Numbered from the stretch's first letter, positions 51,628 through 60,070 are shown. The stretch: 64,000 nt of DNA from Novosphingobium sp. HII-3 (GCF_002916655.1 NZ_PPSM01000025.1:124001-188000); one strand, 5' to 3'. Numbers and translations are program-made. Notes: generated from the sequence alone by a model not told the origin.

Positions 51628-51650
51628 CCGCTTTAGGTAACCGGTGTCAA
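51628..51650 (-). promoter_or_regulatory. kduI promoter with embedded operator GGTAACCGGTGTCA
   Basis: On the reverse strand TTGACA (51650-51645) is followed, after 17 bases, by ATACGC starting at 51627. The operator palindrome (51636-51649) covers the -35 and part of the spacer. A bound repressor would exclude polymerase, so the operon should switch on when the regulator binds a uronate intermediate. Confidence 0.6.
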
Positions 51651-51691
51651 TGCGGCTTCGGCCAAATTGGCGTCCGCCTTTACACAGGCCC

Positions 51692-52711
51692 TCACGCGGC
51701 GCTGCGGGGAACTGCGGAGGCGCGCCGGATGAGGTCGGAAAGGAAGAACGAAGGCTCCGAAGCCGCCGATGCGGGCCTGATCAGCTTTGCGGCCGCCGTC
51801 TTCGCCATGGCGCGGATCGGCCAGCGCACGGTAGTGAGCGGCGGCCAGATGTGTGCAGCGGTGGCGGTATCGTCGAAGCCGATGATTGAGAGGTCATCCG
51901 GCACATTCAGCCCGCGCTCGCGCGCCGCATGGAGGATGCCGGCCGCCATCTCATCGTTGCTGGAGAAGACGGCGGTCGGGGGAATGTCCGCGGCCAGCAG
52001 CTTCTCGCCTGCGGCCTTGCCCGATTCGAAGCGGTACGTGCCGCGGGCCATGATCGCCGGGTCCGGGCTGAGCCCTGCCCCCGCCAGACCTTCGAGAAAA
52101 CCCTGCTCGCGTTCGTTGGCCGAGCGGAAGCCTTCAGGACCCGCTACGAAGCCGATCCGCGAATGGCCCAGTTCCGCCAGCCAGCCCACCGCCTCGCGGA
52201 CGGCCTGCCGGTCGTTGGAGGCAACCAGGTGAGCATCTTCGTCCAGCCTGGCAGAGCCCATGCGCACGACGGTGCAGCCAAGATCACGGCACAGATCGGC
52301 CAGATCATCGCGCTCGGAAAGCGGCGGCAGGAGCATGACGCCGTACAGCCGCTGCTGCTCAATGAAGCGGCGGATATCGTCATGCAGCGTCGGCGAATAG
52401 CGGTTCACCGGATGAACGACGAGCGCGAATTCAGTATCGCGGATGGTGTCGAGAATGCCTTCCTGCACCCCCAGCACCATTTGCGCGTTCGGGTTGTCGT
52501 GGATGAGACCGATCAGGAAGTTGCGCCGCAACGCCAGCGCCCGCGCCTGCGGATTGGGCACGTAACCCAGTTCGGCGATCACCGATTCCACCTTCTCGCG
52601 CGTGCTCGCATTGAGCAGCGGCGATTTGTTGATCACGCGGCTGACCGTCTTCTTGGACACGCCCGAAAGGCGCGCCACATCATTGATCGTCGGTTTCTGG
52701 CCTTCTGCCAT
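51692..52711 (-). CDS. LacI family transcriptional regulator (third, candidate uronate repressor)
   Basis: The 339-residue regulator begins MAEGQKPTINDVARLSGVSK with the helix-turn-helix at about residues 8-27 (VARLSGVSKKTVSRVINKSP). The LacI hinge is YVPNPQARALALRRNFLIGL. The effector domain has TAVFSSNDEMAAGILHAARE and LSIIGFDDTATAAHIWPPLT. It lies between the kduI operon and the divergent hydratase-exuT genes. Operator-like palindromes lie on both sides, 51636 beyond its end and 52798 upstream of its start, so it is the best candidate for the TGACACCGGTGTCA regulon and for controlling itself. Confidence 0.92.
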   Translation of the reverse strand: MAEGQKPTINDVARLSGVSKKTVSRVINKSPLLNASTREKVESVIAELGYVPNPQARALALRRNFLIGLIHDNPNAQMVLGVQEGILDTIRDTEFALVVHPVNRYSPTLHDDIRRFIEQQRLYGVMLLPPLSERDDLADLCRDLGCTVVRMGSARLDEDAHLVASNDRQAVREAVGWLAELGHSRIGFVAGPEGFRSANEREQGFLEGLAGAGLSPDPAIMARGTYRFESGKAAGEKLLAADIPPTAVFSSNDEMAAGILHAARERGLNVPDDLSIIGFDDTATAAHIWPPLTTVRWPIRAMAKTAAAKLIRPASAASEPSFFLSDLIRRASAVPRSAA

Positions 52712-52797
52712 GCGGCATCCTTGTTGATGTACGCCGGGCTATCGAGGAACCGGGGCGCTTTTTTTCGGCTTGCCTTCCCGCGAGGTGAAAGGCAATA

Positions 52798-52811
52798 TGA
52801 CACCGGTTACC
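52798..52811. promoter_or_regulatory. Operator-like site TGACACCGGTTACC before the third lacI gene
   Basis: The exact reverse complement of the kduI and 46693 sites. It lies 87 bases upstream of the lacI ATG, consistent with self-control. Confidence 0.65.
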
Positions 52812-52932
52812 ATCTTTCCGTTTATCATGTCATCGGCGGAAAGAAAGCAGGTCCATCCATAGGATGGCGCTGTCGGTGACCCTCCCGACAGAGCGGACAC
52901 TCTGAATACGACGGATTGCTATTGGCGTTGGG

Positions 52933-52946
52933 TGACACCGGTGTCC
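52933..52946. promoter_or_regulatory. Operator-like site TGACACCGGTGTCC before the hydratase gene
   Basis: 13 of 14 bases match the perfect palindrome TGACACCGGTGTCA. It lies 29 bases upstream of the hydratase start, within the likely promoter. Confidence 0.65.
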
Positions 52947-52974
52947 AGACGATCCGGGCACGATAGGAAATGGG

Positions 52975-53784
52975 TTGGGGATCGTTTTGACAGACACCGC
53001 AAAAGCAGTGGCCGAAGCTTTCGTGACGGCACGGCGCGAAAAACGCGCACTGGATACCTATCCGGGGCAGATCCCCGCCGATCTCGGCGGCGGCTATGCC
53101 ATCCAGGACATCGCCATCCGGTTTGACGGCCGCGAGATCGCAGGCTGGAAGGTCGGCAAGATCAACCCGCCGCTTGACGTGCAACTGGCCAGCAACCGCC
53201 TGGCCGGGCCTATCTTCAGTGACAGCGTGGTGACCGTGGCTGACGGGGAAGCACCGGCGATGCCTGTCTTCGCGGACGGTTTTGCCGCAGCCGAGGCGGA
53301 GTTCCTGCTTCATGTCGCGCCCGGCTGGGATGGCATGGTGCCGCAGGACGATGCGGGCACGCGCGCCATACTGGACGCAGTGCATATCGGCATCGAGGTC
53401 GCCAGTTCCCCTTACCCCGGCATCAACGCGGATGGACCGCCGGTGACTGTCTCCGATTACGGCAACAACTACGGCATGGTCATCGGCCCGCTGCTGGAAG
53501 GCTGGGAAACCGTTGACTTCAACGCCATCACCGTCCGACTGGACATCGATGGCGACACGGCCGGTGAGGCGACCACGACGACAATGCTGGACGGACCGCT
53601 CGGCGCCGTCCGCTTCCTGCTGGGCCATCTCTCGGCGCGCGGGATCGACTGCAGCGCCGGCACCTGGGTTTCGACCGGCGCGGTCACGGGTGTTCATCCC
53701 GTCACGCCGGGCCAGCATATACTGGCGAACTTCGACGGCCACGGTACGGTCGCTTGCGGCATTATCGCGGCAAGGCAGGACTGA
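52975..53784 (+). CDS. 2-keto-4-pentenoate hydratase/FAH-like enzyme
   Basis: The 269-residue protein is read from TTG at 52975 with AGGA six bases ahead; a nearby ATG at 52970 is out of frame. It belongs to the hydratase/decarboxylase (MhpD/HpcG) branch of the FAH fold. ADLGGGYAIQDIAIRFDGRE, GWKVGKINPPLDVQLASNRL, GPIFSDSVV, AEAEFLLHVAPGWD (metal-ligand Glu pattern) and TVSDYGNNYGMVIGPLLEGW are seen. In the uronate locus it may hydrate or dehydrate a 2-keto acid, but the substrate is unknown. It lies 63 bases before exuT and shares its promoter. Confidence 0.8.
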   Translation: MGIVLTDTAKAVAEAFVTARREKRALDTYPGQIPADLGGGYAIQDIAIRFDGREIAGWKVGKINPPLDVQLASNRLAGPIFSDSVVTVADGEAPAMPVFADGFAAAEAEFLLHVAPGWDGMVPQDDAGTRAILDAVHIGIEVASSPYPGINADGPPVTVSDYGNNYGMVIGPLLEGWETVDFNAITVRLDIDGDTAGEATTTTMLDGPLGAVRFLLGHLSARGIDCSAGTWVSTGAVTGVHPVTPGQHILANFDGHGTVACGIIAARQD

Positions 53785-53847
53785 CGAAAAGAGCGATCGG
53801 AAAATATGGCCGTGGTGAACGGCGCGAGGTCGCAAGGGAGCAGGAAA

Positions 53848-55152
53848 ATGGATGCAGAAACCGGCAGCACGGCCGGCCAGGCAAGGACAGGCGCTCCGCT
53901 GAAGGTGGGGCGCTACCGCTGGGTAGTGGTGGCGCTGCTCTTTGCAGCGACGGCCATCAACTATGTGGACCGCCAGATGATCGGCGTGCTCAAGCCCACG
54001 CTGTCCGCCGAATTCAACTGGACCGAATCCGACTTTGCCGGGATCGTCTTCTGGTTCCAGCTGGCCTATGCCATCGGCTATCTCTCCTTCGGCAAGATCG
54101 TCGATACCTTGGGCGCCCGGCTGGGGTATGTTCTGGCCATCGTCATCTGGACCGTCAGCCACATGGCCCACGGCTTCGCGACCGGCATCACCTCCTTCGC
54201 GATGGCCCGCTTCGGACTGGGATTGGGCGAATCGGGTAACTTCCCCGCCGGCATCCGCGCCGTGACCGACTGGTTCCCACAGAAGGAACGGGCACTGGCA
54301 ATCGGCATATTCAACGCCGGCGCGAACGTCGGCGCGATTGTGACCCCGCTGCTGGTGCCGCTGCTGGTGCTGTGGTTCGACTGGCGCATGGCGTTCTTCG
54401 TCACCGGCCTGTTCGGGATCCTGTGGCTGGGCGCCTGGTGGGCATTCTATCGCCACCCGAGCAGCCATCCCCACGTGACGCCGCAGGAACTGGCCTACAT
54501 CCGTCAGGACCCGGCCGATCCAGTCGAGAAGATCGGTTGGGGGCGACTGCTCATCGTGCGCGAAACCTGGGCCTATGCGCTCGGCAAGTTTCTCATCGAC
54601 CCGATCTGGTGGTTCTTCCTGTTCTGGCTGCCGGGCTACCTGTTCGACCGCTACGACCTGGACCTCAAGACCTTCGGCCTGCCGCTGGCGGCAATCTACC
54701 TGATCTCGGACGTTGGCAGCATCGCCGGCGGCTGGATGTCGTCCAAGCTGATTGCCACTGGCCGCAGCCCCAACTTCGCGCGCAAGGCGACGATGCTGCT
54801 GTGCGCAGTGTGCGTGCTGCCAATCTGGTTCGTCCAGGGCGTCGACAACGTCTGGACCGCCGTGCTGATCATTGGCCTTGCGACCGCAGCCCACCAGGCC
54901 TTCTCCGCCAATCTCTACACCCTGCCTTCCGACGTGTTCCCGCGCGGAGCGGTCGGTTCGGTGGTGGGCATCGGCGGCACCGCAGGCGCCGTGGGCGGCA
55001 TGGGTATGGCCCTGTTCGCGGGCTACATCCTCGATGCGACTCACAGTTACGAGGTGCTCTTCGCCATCTGTGCAAGCGCTTACCTGCTCGCCCTGCTCGC
55101 GGTCCACGTGCTCAGCCCGCGCCTCAGACCGGTGAGCATCGAAGCGAAGTAA
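53848..55152 (+). CDS. MFS hexuronate transporter (ExuT-like)
   Basis: The start MDAETGSTAGQARTGAPLKV at 53848 has AGGGAG seven bases ahead; an upstream ATG at 53806 is less good. The 434-residue protein has 12 helices and the anion:cation symporter pattern: FAATAINYVDRQMIGVLKPT, SYLSFGKIVD-like loop 2-3, GLGESGNFPAGIRAVTDWFP, NAGANVGAIVTPLLVPLLVL and MSSKLIATGRSP. This is the GudP/ExuT branch that brings in glucuronate and galacturonate with H+. Its place after the operator-controlled hydratase fits uptake of uronates. Confidence 0.9.
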   Translation: MDAETGSTAGQARTGAPLKVGRYRWVVVALLFAATAINYVDRQMIGVLKPTLSAEFNWTESDFAGIVFWFQLAYAIGYLSFGKIVDTLGARLGYVLAIVIWTVSHMAHGFATGITSFAMARFGLGLGESGNFPAGIRAVTDWFPQKERALAIGIFNAGANVGAIVTPLLVPLLVLWFDWRMAFFVTGLFGILWLGAWWAFYRHPSSHPHVTPQELAYIRQDPADPVEKIGWGRLLIVRETWAYALGKFLIDPIWWFFLFWLPGYLFDRYDLDLKTFGLPLAAIYLISDVGSIAGGWMSSKLIATGRSPNFARKATMLLCAVCVLPIWFVQGVDNVWTAVLIIGLATAAHQAFSANLYTLPSDVFPRGAVGSVVGIGGTAGAVGGMGMALFAGYILDATHSYEVLFAICASAYLLALLAVHVLSPRLRPVSIEAK

Positions 55153-55206
55153 GGGACCCGCGCCAGGCGGTCCCCGGGGAAGGGACAGCGCGTTATTCCT
55201 CACGGT

Positions 55207-55239
55207 CAGGGAATCACGGACCACATCCGGGATTCCCTG
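55207..55239. repeat. Inverted repeat between the two transporter genes
   Basis: CAGGGAATC (55207-55215) and GATTCCCTG (55231-55239), nine perfect pairs around 15 bases. There is no T run, so it may be a weak RNA structure or protein site. The surrounding 290 bases hold nothing else I can name. Confidence 0.45.
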
Positions 55240-55442
55240 GCACCTCCTCCAACGCGGGCCGTTCCCGAGATCGCTCTCCCGAATCGCAGCGATGAAGCGG
55301 AGCCCGGCCGAGGAGCCGGGTTCATGCCGACACCGCCAGCGCCATCAGGTTTTCCAATCTTCGCGACATGCCCCGGGTCTTTCGCCCTCTCGTCATCGGC
55401 CCCGGGTCCGGCTAGAGGGGTGCTACGCGAGGGGAGCCATCG

Positions 55443-56693
55443 ATGAACGTCTACCGCCAGAATGCCCGGGTGCTCACTGCAAGCCTGGTGGGCACCGCGG
55501 TCGAGTTCTACGACTTCTACATATACGCCACGGCTGCGGCTCTGGTTTTCGGGCCGCTGTTCTTCCCGGCCGAATCGACGGCGGTGCAGCACCTCGCGTC
55601 CTATGCCAGCTTCGCCATCGCCTTTATCGCCCGGCCGGTAGGCGCAACGCTGTTCGGCCACTTCGGGGACAGAGTCGGACGCAAGTCCACCCTTGTCGCA
55701 TCGCTCCTGCTCATGGGGGGCGCAACCGTGCTGATCGGCCTGCTGCCGACATACGAAAGCGCCGGATGGATGGCACCCGCCCTTCTGTGCCTGATGCGCT
55801 TCTGCCAGGGACTCGGGCTGGGCGGTGAGTGGGGCGGCGCTGCCCTGCTGGCGGTGGAGAACGCCCCGAAGGGCTATGAGGCGCGCTTCGGCATGTTCCC
55901 GCAACTTGGTGCGCCTGTGGGATTCTTCGCGGCGAACGGGCTCTTCCTCGTCCTAAGCTCGGTGCTGACGGACGAGCAGTTCGCCGATTGGGGATGGCGC
56001 GTTCCTTTCCTGTTGAGCGCGGTGCTGGTCGGCCTCGGACTGTGGATCCGCTTTCGTCTCTCGGAAAGCCCCGTCTTCGTGCAGGAAGATGAAAAGCACC
56101 GCGCGATCCCCGTGGTCGAGCTGTTCCGCACGCACCTGCGCGAGACGGTGGCCGGAACCTTCGCGGTGATCGCCTGCTTCGCCCTCTACTATCTCGCCAC
56201 CACCTTCGCACTCGGCTACGGGACGGGCACGCTGGGCTATGGACGCCAGCAGTTCCTGAGCGTGCAGCTGTTCGCGATCCTCTTCATGGCTGCGGGGATC
56301 GTGGTTGCGGGATACGCGGCGGACCGGCGGTCCTCGCGCTCGGTCCTCATGTTCGGATGCTTCTGTGCGGTGCTCCTCGGCACCATCATGGGGTTGATGT
56401 TCTCGGCCGGATCCCTGTTTGTCATTGGCCTGTTCCTTTGCCTCGCGCTGTTCACGATGGGGCTGGTCTACGGCCCGATCGCGGAACTGCTGCCGCGCCT
56501 GTTCAAGGCTCGGGTAAGGTACACAGGCGCCTCCATCGCGTTCAACGTGGGTGGCATCATCGGCGGCGGCTTCGCACCGGCCACCGCGCAGGCGCTGGCG
56601 GACAGTGGCGGCGTTCTCTTCGTCGGCCTCTACATCTCGGCGGCGGCCCTGCTCAGCCTGTTCGGGCTCATGGCCGTGCAGGTGAAGCGCTGA
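55443..56693 (+). CDS. MHS-family MFS transporter (KgtP/ShiA-like)
   Basis: The 416-residue metabolite:H+ symporter has an ATG with GAGGGGAG upstream. Hallmarks are GTAVEFYDFYIYATAAALVF in helix 1, FGHFGDRVGRKSTLVASLLL, MRFCQGLGLGGEWGGAALLA, FRLSESPVF, and RVRYTGASIAFNVGGIIGGG near the end. This group transports 2-oxoglutarate, shikimate, citrate and betaines. It has no operator-like site and is 290 bases after exuT. A link to the uronate locus, for instance 2-oxoglutarate transport, is only by position. Confidence 0.88.
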   Translation: MNVYRQNARVLTASLVGTAVEFYDFYIYATAAALVFGPLFFPAESTAVQHLASYASFAIAFIARPVGATLFGHFGDRVGRKSTLVASLLLMGGATVLIGLLPTYESAGWMAPALLCLMRFCQGLGLGGEWGGAALLAVENAPKGYEARFGMFPQLGAPVGFFAANGLFLVLSSVLTDEQFADWGWRVPFLLSAVLVGLGLWIRFRLSESPVFVQEDEKHRAIPVVELFRTHLRETVAGTFAVIACFALYYLATTFALGYGTGTLGYGRQQFLSVQLFAILFMAAGIVVAGYAADRRSSRSVLMFGCFCAVLLGTIMGLMFSAGSLFVIGLFLCLALFTMGLVYGPIAELLPRLFKARVRYTGASIAFNVGGIIGGGFAPATAQALADSGGVLFVGLYISAAALLSLFGLMAVQVKR

Positions 56694-56700
56694 CGCATTC

Positions 56701-57765
56701 CTAGACGACCGCCGGCTCAAGCAGACGGAGCGTTCCCGCGTCTGCATCCATCTCGGCCATGATGCCTACGGGAACACTGATCTGGTTTGCCACGTGCCCT
56801 ATCATGAGGCCTTGGAAGGCCGGCTTGCCAAGAGAGCCGAAGCGTTGGTCCAGCACTTCGTAGAGAGTGAAGTTGGAATAGCCGCCATCCGGATTCTCGC
56901 ACCGGGTACACTGACCGAAAACCACACCCGCCACCTTGTCGAGCGCGCCTGACAAAGCGAGCTGGGTCAGCATTCGGTCGATCCGGTACTCTGCCTCGTT
57001 GGTATCTTCCAGGAAGAGGATGGCGCGGTCGAAAGACGGAAGGAAAGGCGTGCCGACAAGCGCGCTCAGGACCGTGAGGTTGCCCCCGACCAGTCGCCCT
57101 TGAGCCTTGCCTCCGCGAAACGTCCTCACGCCGGTTCCCCGCCCGCCAAGGCCGGGGCCATCCCGCACGGGCACGGAATAGGTCGGCAGCCTGCCTTCGA
57201 ACGCGACCCGGTGGAACGACTCCCACGAGGCCTGCGGCCACGAAGCCGAGGCGTTCGGCCCGTGTATCGAAACGACACCCTGGCTGGCCAGCGCCAGGCA
57301 GAGGGCCGTGTTGTCGCTGAAGCCCGCGAAAAGCTTCGGCTTCTTGCGGATGGTGGCGAAATCGAGGTGAGGCAGCAGTCGAGCCGATCCCCACCCGCCG
57401 CGAACCGCCAGGATGCCCCTGACATCATCGTCAGCGAACATGCTCATGAGATCGCGGGCGCGCACGTCGTCCGTGCCTGCAAGATAGCCGTGCCGCTGAG
57501 TCAGATGCGGCGCTACGCGGGGCACGAGGCCCATGGCACGAACCGTGGCGGCGACCTCCTCGATCCCGAAGCGGTCGGCTACGAAGCCGGCAGGCGCCAC
57601 GATGCCCAAGACATCGCCGTTGCGCAGGCGCGGCGGCTTCACCATATTGACCGGTGCCGATGGCAGGCCTCCGCGCGCCACCGCCCCCCGGGCGGGAAGC
57701 GCGCAGAGACCGCCGCCGATCCCCACAAGTGCGCCTCGCCGCGTCAAAGTCCGACTGTTCATCAT
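56701..57765 (-). CDS. ldcA: Exported LD-carboxypeptidase (S66 family)
   Basis: The 354-residue precursor (start MMNSRTLTRRGALVGIGGGL; a GTG two codons upstream is also possible) has a Tat-type signal. S66 features are GDVLGIVAPAGFVADRFGIE, DVRGILAVRGGWGSARLLPH, FAGFSDNTALCLALA with the nucleophile Ser, GGNLTVLSALVGTPFLPSFD, FLEDTNEAEYRIDRMLTQLA with the catalytic Glu, and the late GHVANQISVPVG with His. It removes the terminal D-alanine from tetrapeptides in peptidoglycan recycling. Most LdcA are cytoplasmic, so export is notable. It is convergent with the MHS transporter. Confidence 0.88.
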   Translation of the reverse strand: MMNSRTLTRRGALVGIGGGLCALPARGAVARGGLPSAPVNMVKPPRLRNGDVLGIVAPAGFVADRFGIEEVAATVRAMGLVPRVAPHLTQRHGYLAGTDDVRARDLMSMFADDDVRGILAVRGGWGSARLLPHLDFATIRKKPKLFAGFSDNTALCLALASQGVVSIHGPNASASWPQASWESFHRVAFEGRLPTYSVPVRDGPGLGGRGTGVRTFRGGKAQGRLVGGNLTVLSALVGTPFLPSFDRAILFLEDTNEAEYRIDRMLTQLALSGALDKVAGVVFGQCTRCENPDGGYSNFTLYEVLDQRFGSLGKPAFQGLMIGHVANQISVPVGIMAEMDADAGTLRLLEPAVV

Positions 57766-57856
57766 CCTCACAGCCTAGCCTGTATGCAACGCCGTGCAAC
57801 CAGCGGCACCGACAACTGTTCTGGACCCGCCCGACGCGTCGGGCCATGGAGCACCA

Positions 57857-58732
57857 ATGACCGAAAAAGAAGATAAAGACCTCACCGAACGCCGCTTCTA
57901 CAAGGCCGAACAGGAGGCCGGCTTCGCCGAAAAGCAAGCCGACACCATCCAGACCGAGCATCCGGCCTATCGTCTCGCCTTCCGCGACACCGATTTCCTG
58001 CTGAGGGACGAACTGCGCCCCATTCGCTTCCAGCTGGAGCTGCTGAAGCCGGAAATGCTGCTTGAGGAAGCCAACATCGGCTCCACCCTCGTCATGTATG
58101 GATCCGCGCGCATACCCTCTCCGGACCGTGCGGACGCGCTCGTGGCGGCGGCCGCGACCGACTACCAGCACAAGGTGGCCGAACGGCTGGCCGCGAAGGC
58201 CAAGTACTGGGAGGAAGCCCGCACGCTGGCGCGCCTGGCCAGCCAGTGCGCCATCGTCGAGAAGGGTATGCGCCAGTTCGTCGTCTGCTCCGGTGGCGGC
58301 CCCTCCATCATGGAAGCGGCCAACCGGGGCGCGGCAGACGTCGGCGCGGAGTCGCTGGGGCTGAACATCGTCCTGCCTCATGAGCAGGCGCCCAATCCCT
58401 ACGTGACGCCGCGCCTCTCGTTCCAGTTCCACTACTTCGCGCTTCGCAAGATGCACTTCCTTCTGCGCGCGCGCGCGGTTGCCGTGTTCCCCGGCGGCTT
58501 CGGCACATTCGACGAGTTCTTCGAACTGCTGACCTTGATACAGACCGGGAAGATGAAGCCTATCCCCATCCTGCTTTACGGACGCGAGTTCTGGGAACGC
58601 GTGGTGAACTTCGAAGCCCTGGCCGAAGAGGGCGTCATCAGCCCCGACGATGTCAACCTCTTCCACTGGTGCGAAACGGCGGAGGAAGGTTGGGGTCACA
58701 TCAAGAAGTACTACGATCTGGACTGCGGCTGA
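57857..58732 (+). CDS. LOG family protein (lysine-decarboxylase-like Rossmann fold)
   Basis: The ATG at 57857 (MTEKEDKDLTERRFYKAEQE) has GGAG seven bases ahead, giving 291 residues. The N-terminal 70 residues are helical and charged. The Rossmann core has LVMYGSARIPSPDRADALVA, FVVCSGGGPSIMEAANRGAA, GLNIVLPHEQAPNPYVTPRL and the catalytic PGGFGTFDEFFELLTLIQTG near residue 211. LOG proteins release cytokinin or other bases from nucleoside monophosphates. This longer bacterial type has no settled substrate. The gene stands alone. Confidence 0.88.
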   Translation: MTEKEDKDLTERRFYKAEQEAGFAEKQADTIQTEHPAYRLAFRDTDFLLRDELRPIRFQLELLKPEMLLEEANIGSTLVMYGSARIPSPDRADALVAAAATDYQHKVAERLAAKAKYWEEARTLARLASQCAIVEKGMRQFVVCSGGGPSIMEAANRGAADVGAESLGLNIVLPHEQAPNPYVTPRLSFQFHYFALRKMHFLLRARAVAVFPGGFGTFDEFFELLTLIQTGKMKPIPILLYGREFWERVVNFEALAEEGVISPDDVNLFHWCETAEEGWGHIKKYYDLDCG

Positions 58733-58852
58733 AGCAGCAGGCGCCCGGTGCACTGTTCGGAAATATCGAACACAATGAGCGAACTTATCCGGGTGCATCG
58801 ATAAGGGAATCGGGTGCATCTGCAGGGGCATGACCCAAGCAGATGCAAACCC

Positions 58853-59020
58853 ATGAGCACCCTTGTAGAGCCGCTGCACCAGCGGGCCCGCATGCTTGCT
58901 GATTACGTGCAGCCCGTCATTCTGGCGCTGGGCACTGCGGGCATCACCGGCGGTGCCATGGCCGCCGCAGGAATGCTTGCGGACACGGCGCTACGGCGGC
59001 ACCGTCAGTCCCAGGATTGA
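58853..59020 (+). CDS. Small membrane protein, unrecognised
   Basis: 55 residues from ATG at 58853 (MSTLVEPLHQRARMLADYVQ); a GTG at 58814 preceded by AAGGGAA would add 13. A single hydrophobic stretch (PVILALGTAGITGGAMAAAG) lies in the middle and a basic end (LRRHRQSQD) follows. The family is unknown and no strong ribosome site precedes the ATG, so it may not be a gene. It lies four bases before the convergent thiD end. Confidence 0.4.
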   Translation: MSTLVEPLHQRARMLADYVQPVILALGTAGITGGAMAAAGMLADTALRRHRQSQD

Positions 59021-59023
59021 CGG

Positions 59024-59773
59024 TCAACGCACCGCCTGATGCCCCATCGGTCCATGGCCTGCGCCAAACCCCGGCGCTGCGAGCAACGCTGCCCGAACGA
59101 ACTCCCGGCCATCCCGCACCGCTTCCTCAAGCGTGGCGCCCTTCCCGAGGAGGGTGGCGATCGCACTTGAGAGCGTGCAGCCGGTACCGTGTGTGTGGCG
59201 GGTGTCGATGCGCGAGCCGGTCCATACCACCGGGTCCGTGCCGTCCACGATCAGGCGATCCACCACCATCTCGCCGGGCGCGTCTCCTCCCTTCGCGAGA
59301 TAGGGTATGCCCCGGCCAACGAACGCTTCATCGCCGCCAAGCGCTGCGAGTTCATCGAAGTTCGGAGTCGTGAGGCAAGCGATCGCCATAAGTCGCCCGA
59401 ACTGCTGCACCGTCGCTTCGTCCGCGAGAACCGACCCCGCGGTCGAGATCATGACAGGGTCGAAGACCACAGGCACGCCGAGCTTTTCCAGCCGATCCGC
59501 TACCACGCCTGCGATCTGCGGGCTTCCCAGCATCCCGATCTTCACAGCGTCCACCCCGATGTCGGACGCGCAGGCGTCTATCTGCGCGCCGACCATGTCG
59601 GCGGACAAGGCGGTCACCGCCGTCACGCCACGAGTGTTCTGGGCGGTAATAGCCGTAATCGCCGTCATCGCGAAGCCACCCAGCATCGTGATGGTCTTGA
59701 TATCGGCCTGGATGCCGGCGCCGCCGGAACTGTCGGACCCGGCGATGGAGAGGATGCGAGGGGGCTGGTTCAT
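59024..59773 (-). CDS. thiD: Hydroxymethylpyrimidine/phosphomethylpyrimidine kinase
   Basis: The start MNQPPRILSIAGSDSSGGAG at 59773 follows AAGGAG and gives 249 residues. It catalyses two phosphorylations of HMP in thiamine synthesis. Ribokinase-like motifs are IAGSDSSGGAGIQADIKTIT, AITAITAQNTRGVTAV, DAVKIGMLGSPQIAGVVADR, VFDPVMISTAGSVLADEA, and the ATP/anion hole TRHTHGTGCTLSSAIATLLG near residue 205. No other thi gene is nearby. It is 29 bases downstream of the DUF1272 gene, so they probably share a transcript. Confidence 0.95.
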   Translation of the reverse strand: MNQPPRILSIAGSDSSGGAGIQADIKTITMLGGFAMTAITAITAQNTRGVTAVTALSADMVGAQIDACASDIGVDAVKIGMLGSPQIAGVVADRLEKLGVPVVFDPVMISTAGSVLADEATVQQFGRLMAIACLTTPNFDELAALGGDEAFVGRGIPYLAKGGDAPGEMVVDRLIVDGTDPVVWTGSRIDTRHTHGTGCTLSSAIATLLGKGATLEEAVRDGREFVRAALLAAPGFGAGHGPMGHQAVR

Positions 59774-59802
59774 GACCGCGCTCCTTATCCCCTCACCCCC
59801 GA

Positions 59803-60039
59803 TCAAGTCGAGCCTTGCCCCTTGAAACGTCGCTGCTTCGATGGAGGCGCCGAATCGTGGTGCCGCTTGGCGCGGGTGGGACGATCGACGAGTTCGCCCC
59901 CGCACGTCGGACACAGGTCGTCCAGCGCATCCGCGCATTCGGCGCAATAGGTACACTCGAACGAGCAGATGAACGCGCCGGGCGCCTCTGCAGGAAGGGA
60001 CGTGCCGCAGCGTTCACAGTCAGGCCGCATCTCTAGCAT
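59803..60039 (-). CDS. DUF1272 small zinc-binding protein
   Basis: The ATG at 60039 (MLEMRPDCERCGTSLPAEAP) is nine bases after GGGAGG; an ATG at 60048 touches it. The 78 residues have eight cysteines arranged as DCERCG, FICSFECTYCAECA and LCPTCGGEL, which should hold two zinc ions in a zinc-ribbon-like fold, followed by a basic end (RPTRAKRHHDSA). DUF1272 members are small metal-binding proteins of unknown function. It lies 31 bases downstream of glmM on the same strand and upstream of thiD. Confidence 0.85.
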   Translation of the reverse strand: MLEMRPDCERCGTSLPAEAPGAFICSFECTYCAECADALDDLCPTCGGELVDRPTRAKRHHDSAPPSKQRRFKGQGST

Positions 60040-60070
60040 CAGCAGCATCCTCCCCGGAATTCCAAGAGAA

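Noticed and set aside
52825-55224. A 799-codon open frame antisense to the hydratase and ExuT genes
   Set aside because: Both sense genes are well supported by family motifs, and the antisense product is His/Asp/Arg-rich without domains.
24199-56693. The polysaccharide locus as a recently acquired island
   Set aside because: I see no integrase, attachment repeats or obvious base-composition change, and tRNA-Gln at 23889 is not followed by a repeated 3' end that I can find. Transfer cannot be excluded.
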